Assembly: GCF_010119935.1 (NCBI RefSeq)
Contig: NZ_CP048209.1
Coordinates: 5,311,501-5,375,500 of the forward strand
DNA from: Paenibacillus lycopersici
GTDB taxonomy: Bacteria > Bacillota > Bacilli > Paenibacillales > Paenibacillaceae
DNA: 64,000 nt
Reading direction: 5' to 3'
A program made the translations under genes and the position numbers. Below, one piece after another: positions 63,732-64,000 of this stretch (position 1 is its first letter; each line of letters begins with the position of its first letter). The notes under the pieces were generated by a model. The model was not told the DNA's origin. It was given only the letters and a program-made list of their open reading frames with translations, and did not search any database.

Positions 63732-64000
63732 TTAGGCGATCGTGGCGCCAATGACGTAAGACAGCGATATGGATATGATCATGGCGGTAAAGCCGACCGC
63801 CCGGTTGTCCTTCTCGATCTCGTCGTCGATCCGGAACACCGGCGTCAGAAATTCGAACAGAAAGTAAGCCGCGAGCAGAAGCGCATAGCCGAACATCGCC
63901 CAGACCAAGCTTTGGTACACCGTTTCGTTCGCCTCGATGGAGAAGCGAAACAGGTTGCAGATGCCGAATATTTTGCCTCCGGTCGCCATTGCGACGGCCA
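63732..64000 (-). CDS. DUF350-family membrane protein (N-terminus beyond window)
   Basis: The frame is open to the right edge. The visible part reads 'AVAMATGGKIFGI' then 'SLVWAMFGYALLLAAYFLFEFLTP' and 'EIEKDNRAVGFTAMIISISLSYVIGATIA', which is the end of one DUF350 repeat ('NxAVAxxxGGKxxGI') and a complete second one. The ATG at 63989 lies inside this conserved motif and is therefore not the true start. DUF350 proteins have two paired repeats in the membrane and unknown function; they commonly sit with DUF4178/DUF4247 genes. Confidence 0.8.
   Translation of the reverse strand, partial: AVAMATGGKIFGICNLFRFSIEANETVYQSLVWAMFGYALLLAAYFLFEFLTPVFRIDDEIEKDNRAVGFTAMIISISLSYVIGATIA

Overview
The window looks like chromosomal DNA of a high-GC, endospore-forming Firmicute of the Paenibacillaceae (Paenibacillus/Cohnella type). 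The basis is a spore-coat gene block with CotB-, CotF- and CotH-type proteins, a Spo0E-type phosphatase, an SLH-domain surface protein, copper-amine-oxidase stalk domains, strong AGGAGG ribosome sites with frequent GTG/TTG starts, and many U-rich intrinsic terminators. No rRNA, tRNA, CRISPR array, prophage or intact insertion sequence was found.

Layout. 1-3713 (minus) is the N-terminal part of a very large decapeptide-repeat protein that runs off the left edge and has a near-perfect sigma-K promoter. 3887-11416 (minus) is a two-gene unit: a stalk-domain secreted protein and a 2179-residue MucBP-like/PKD surface protein. 11.8-21.3 kb holds housekeeping genes: a GT4 glycosyltransferase, phosphatidylserine decarboxylase, a phosphotransferase, a DEAD-box helicase, a MocR regulator divergent from a PNPOx-like flavoprotein, an AraC regulator and an aminotransferase. 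21.35-22.65 kb is a gene-poor stretch with two repeat families and two AT-richer orphan ORFs.

22.6-31.2 kb (minus) is a coherent sulfur-salvage operon: LysR regulator, amino-acid ABC transporter (binding lipoprotein, two permeases, ATPase), luciferase-like monooxygenase, M20 deacetylase, DinB-like protein and an NtaA/CmoJ-type monooxygenase. The layout resembles the B. subtilis ytmI/cmo/snd system for S-alkyl-cysteine salvage. The embedded DinB gene is an interesting addition, and a GNAT acetyltransferase lies just beyond the regulator.

31.4-55.1 kb is mixed: Ecs-like ABC transporter, SLH protein, second DEAD-box helicase, SDR, CheX, phospholipase C-like protein, HRDC protein, DUF3055, phosphodiester glycosidase, an aldo-keto reductase with two Gfo/Idh/MocA oxidoreductases, 5'-3' exonuclease, aminotransferase, ArsC/Spx-like protein, PduO-type adenosyltransferase coupled to an RluA pseudouridine synthase, Spo0E-like protein and an AlaR-AlaT pair.

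55.9-60.4 kb is the spore-coat block, ending in CotB-like / repeat-rich CotG-like / CotH kinase genes. This probably forms a kinase-substrate module whose repeats differ from those of Bacillus. 60.5-64.0 kb has cysteine synthase, an MFS transporter, a zinc-ribbon protein, a 25-residue membrane micropeptide and a DUF350 protein cut by the right edge.

The most notable non-genic signals are two dispersed repeat families, each with two copies in the window (about 280 bp and about 178 bp), a five-copy 70-bp hairpin tandem array, a triple palindromic element, and a structured leader with a terminator before the phosphodiester glycosidase gene.
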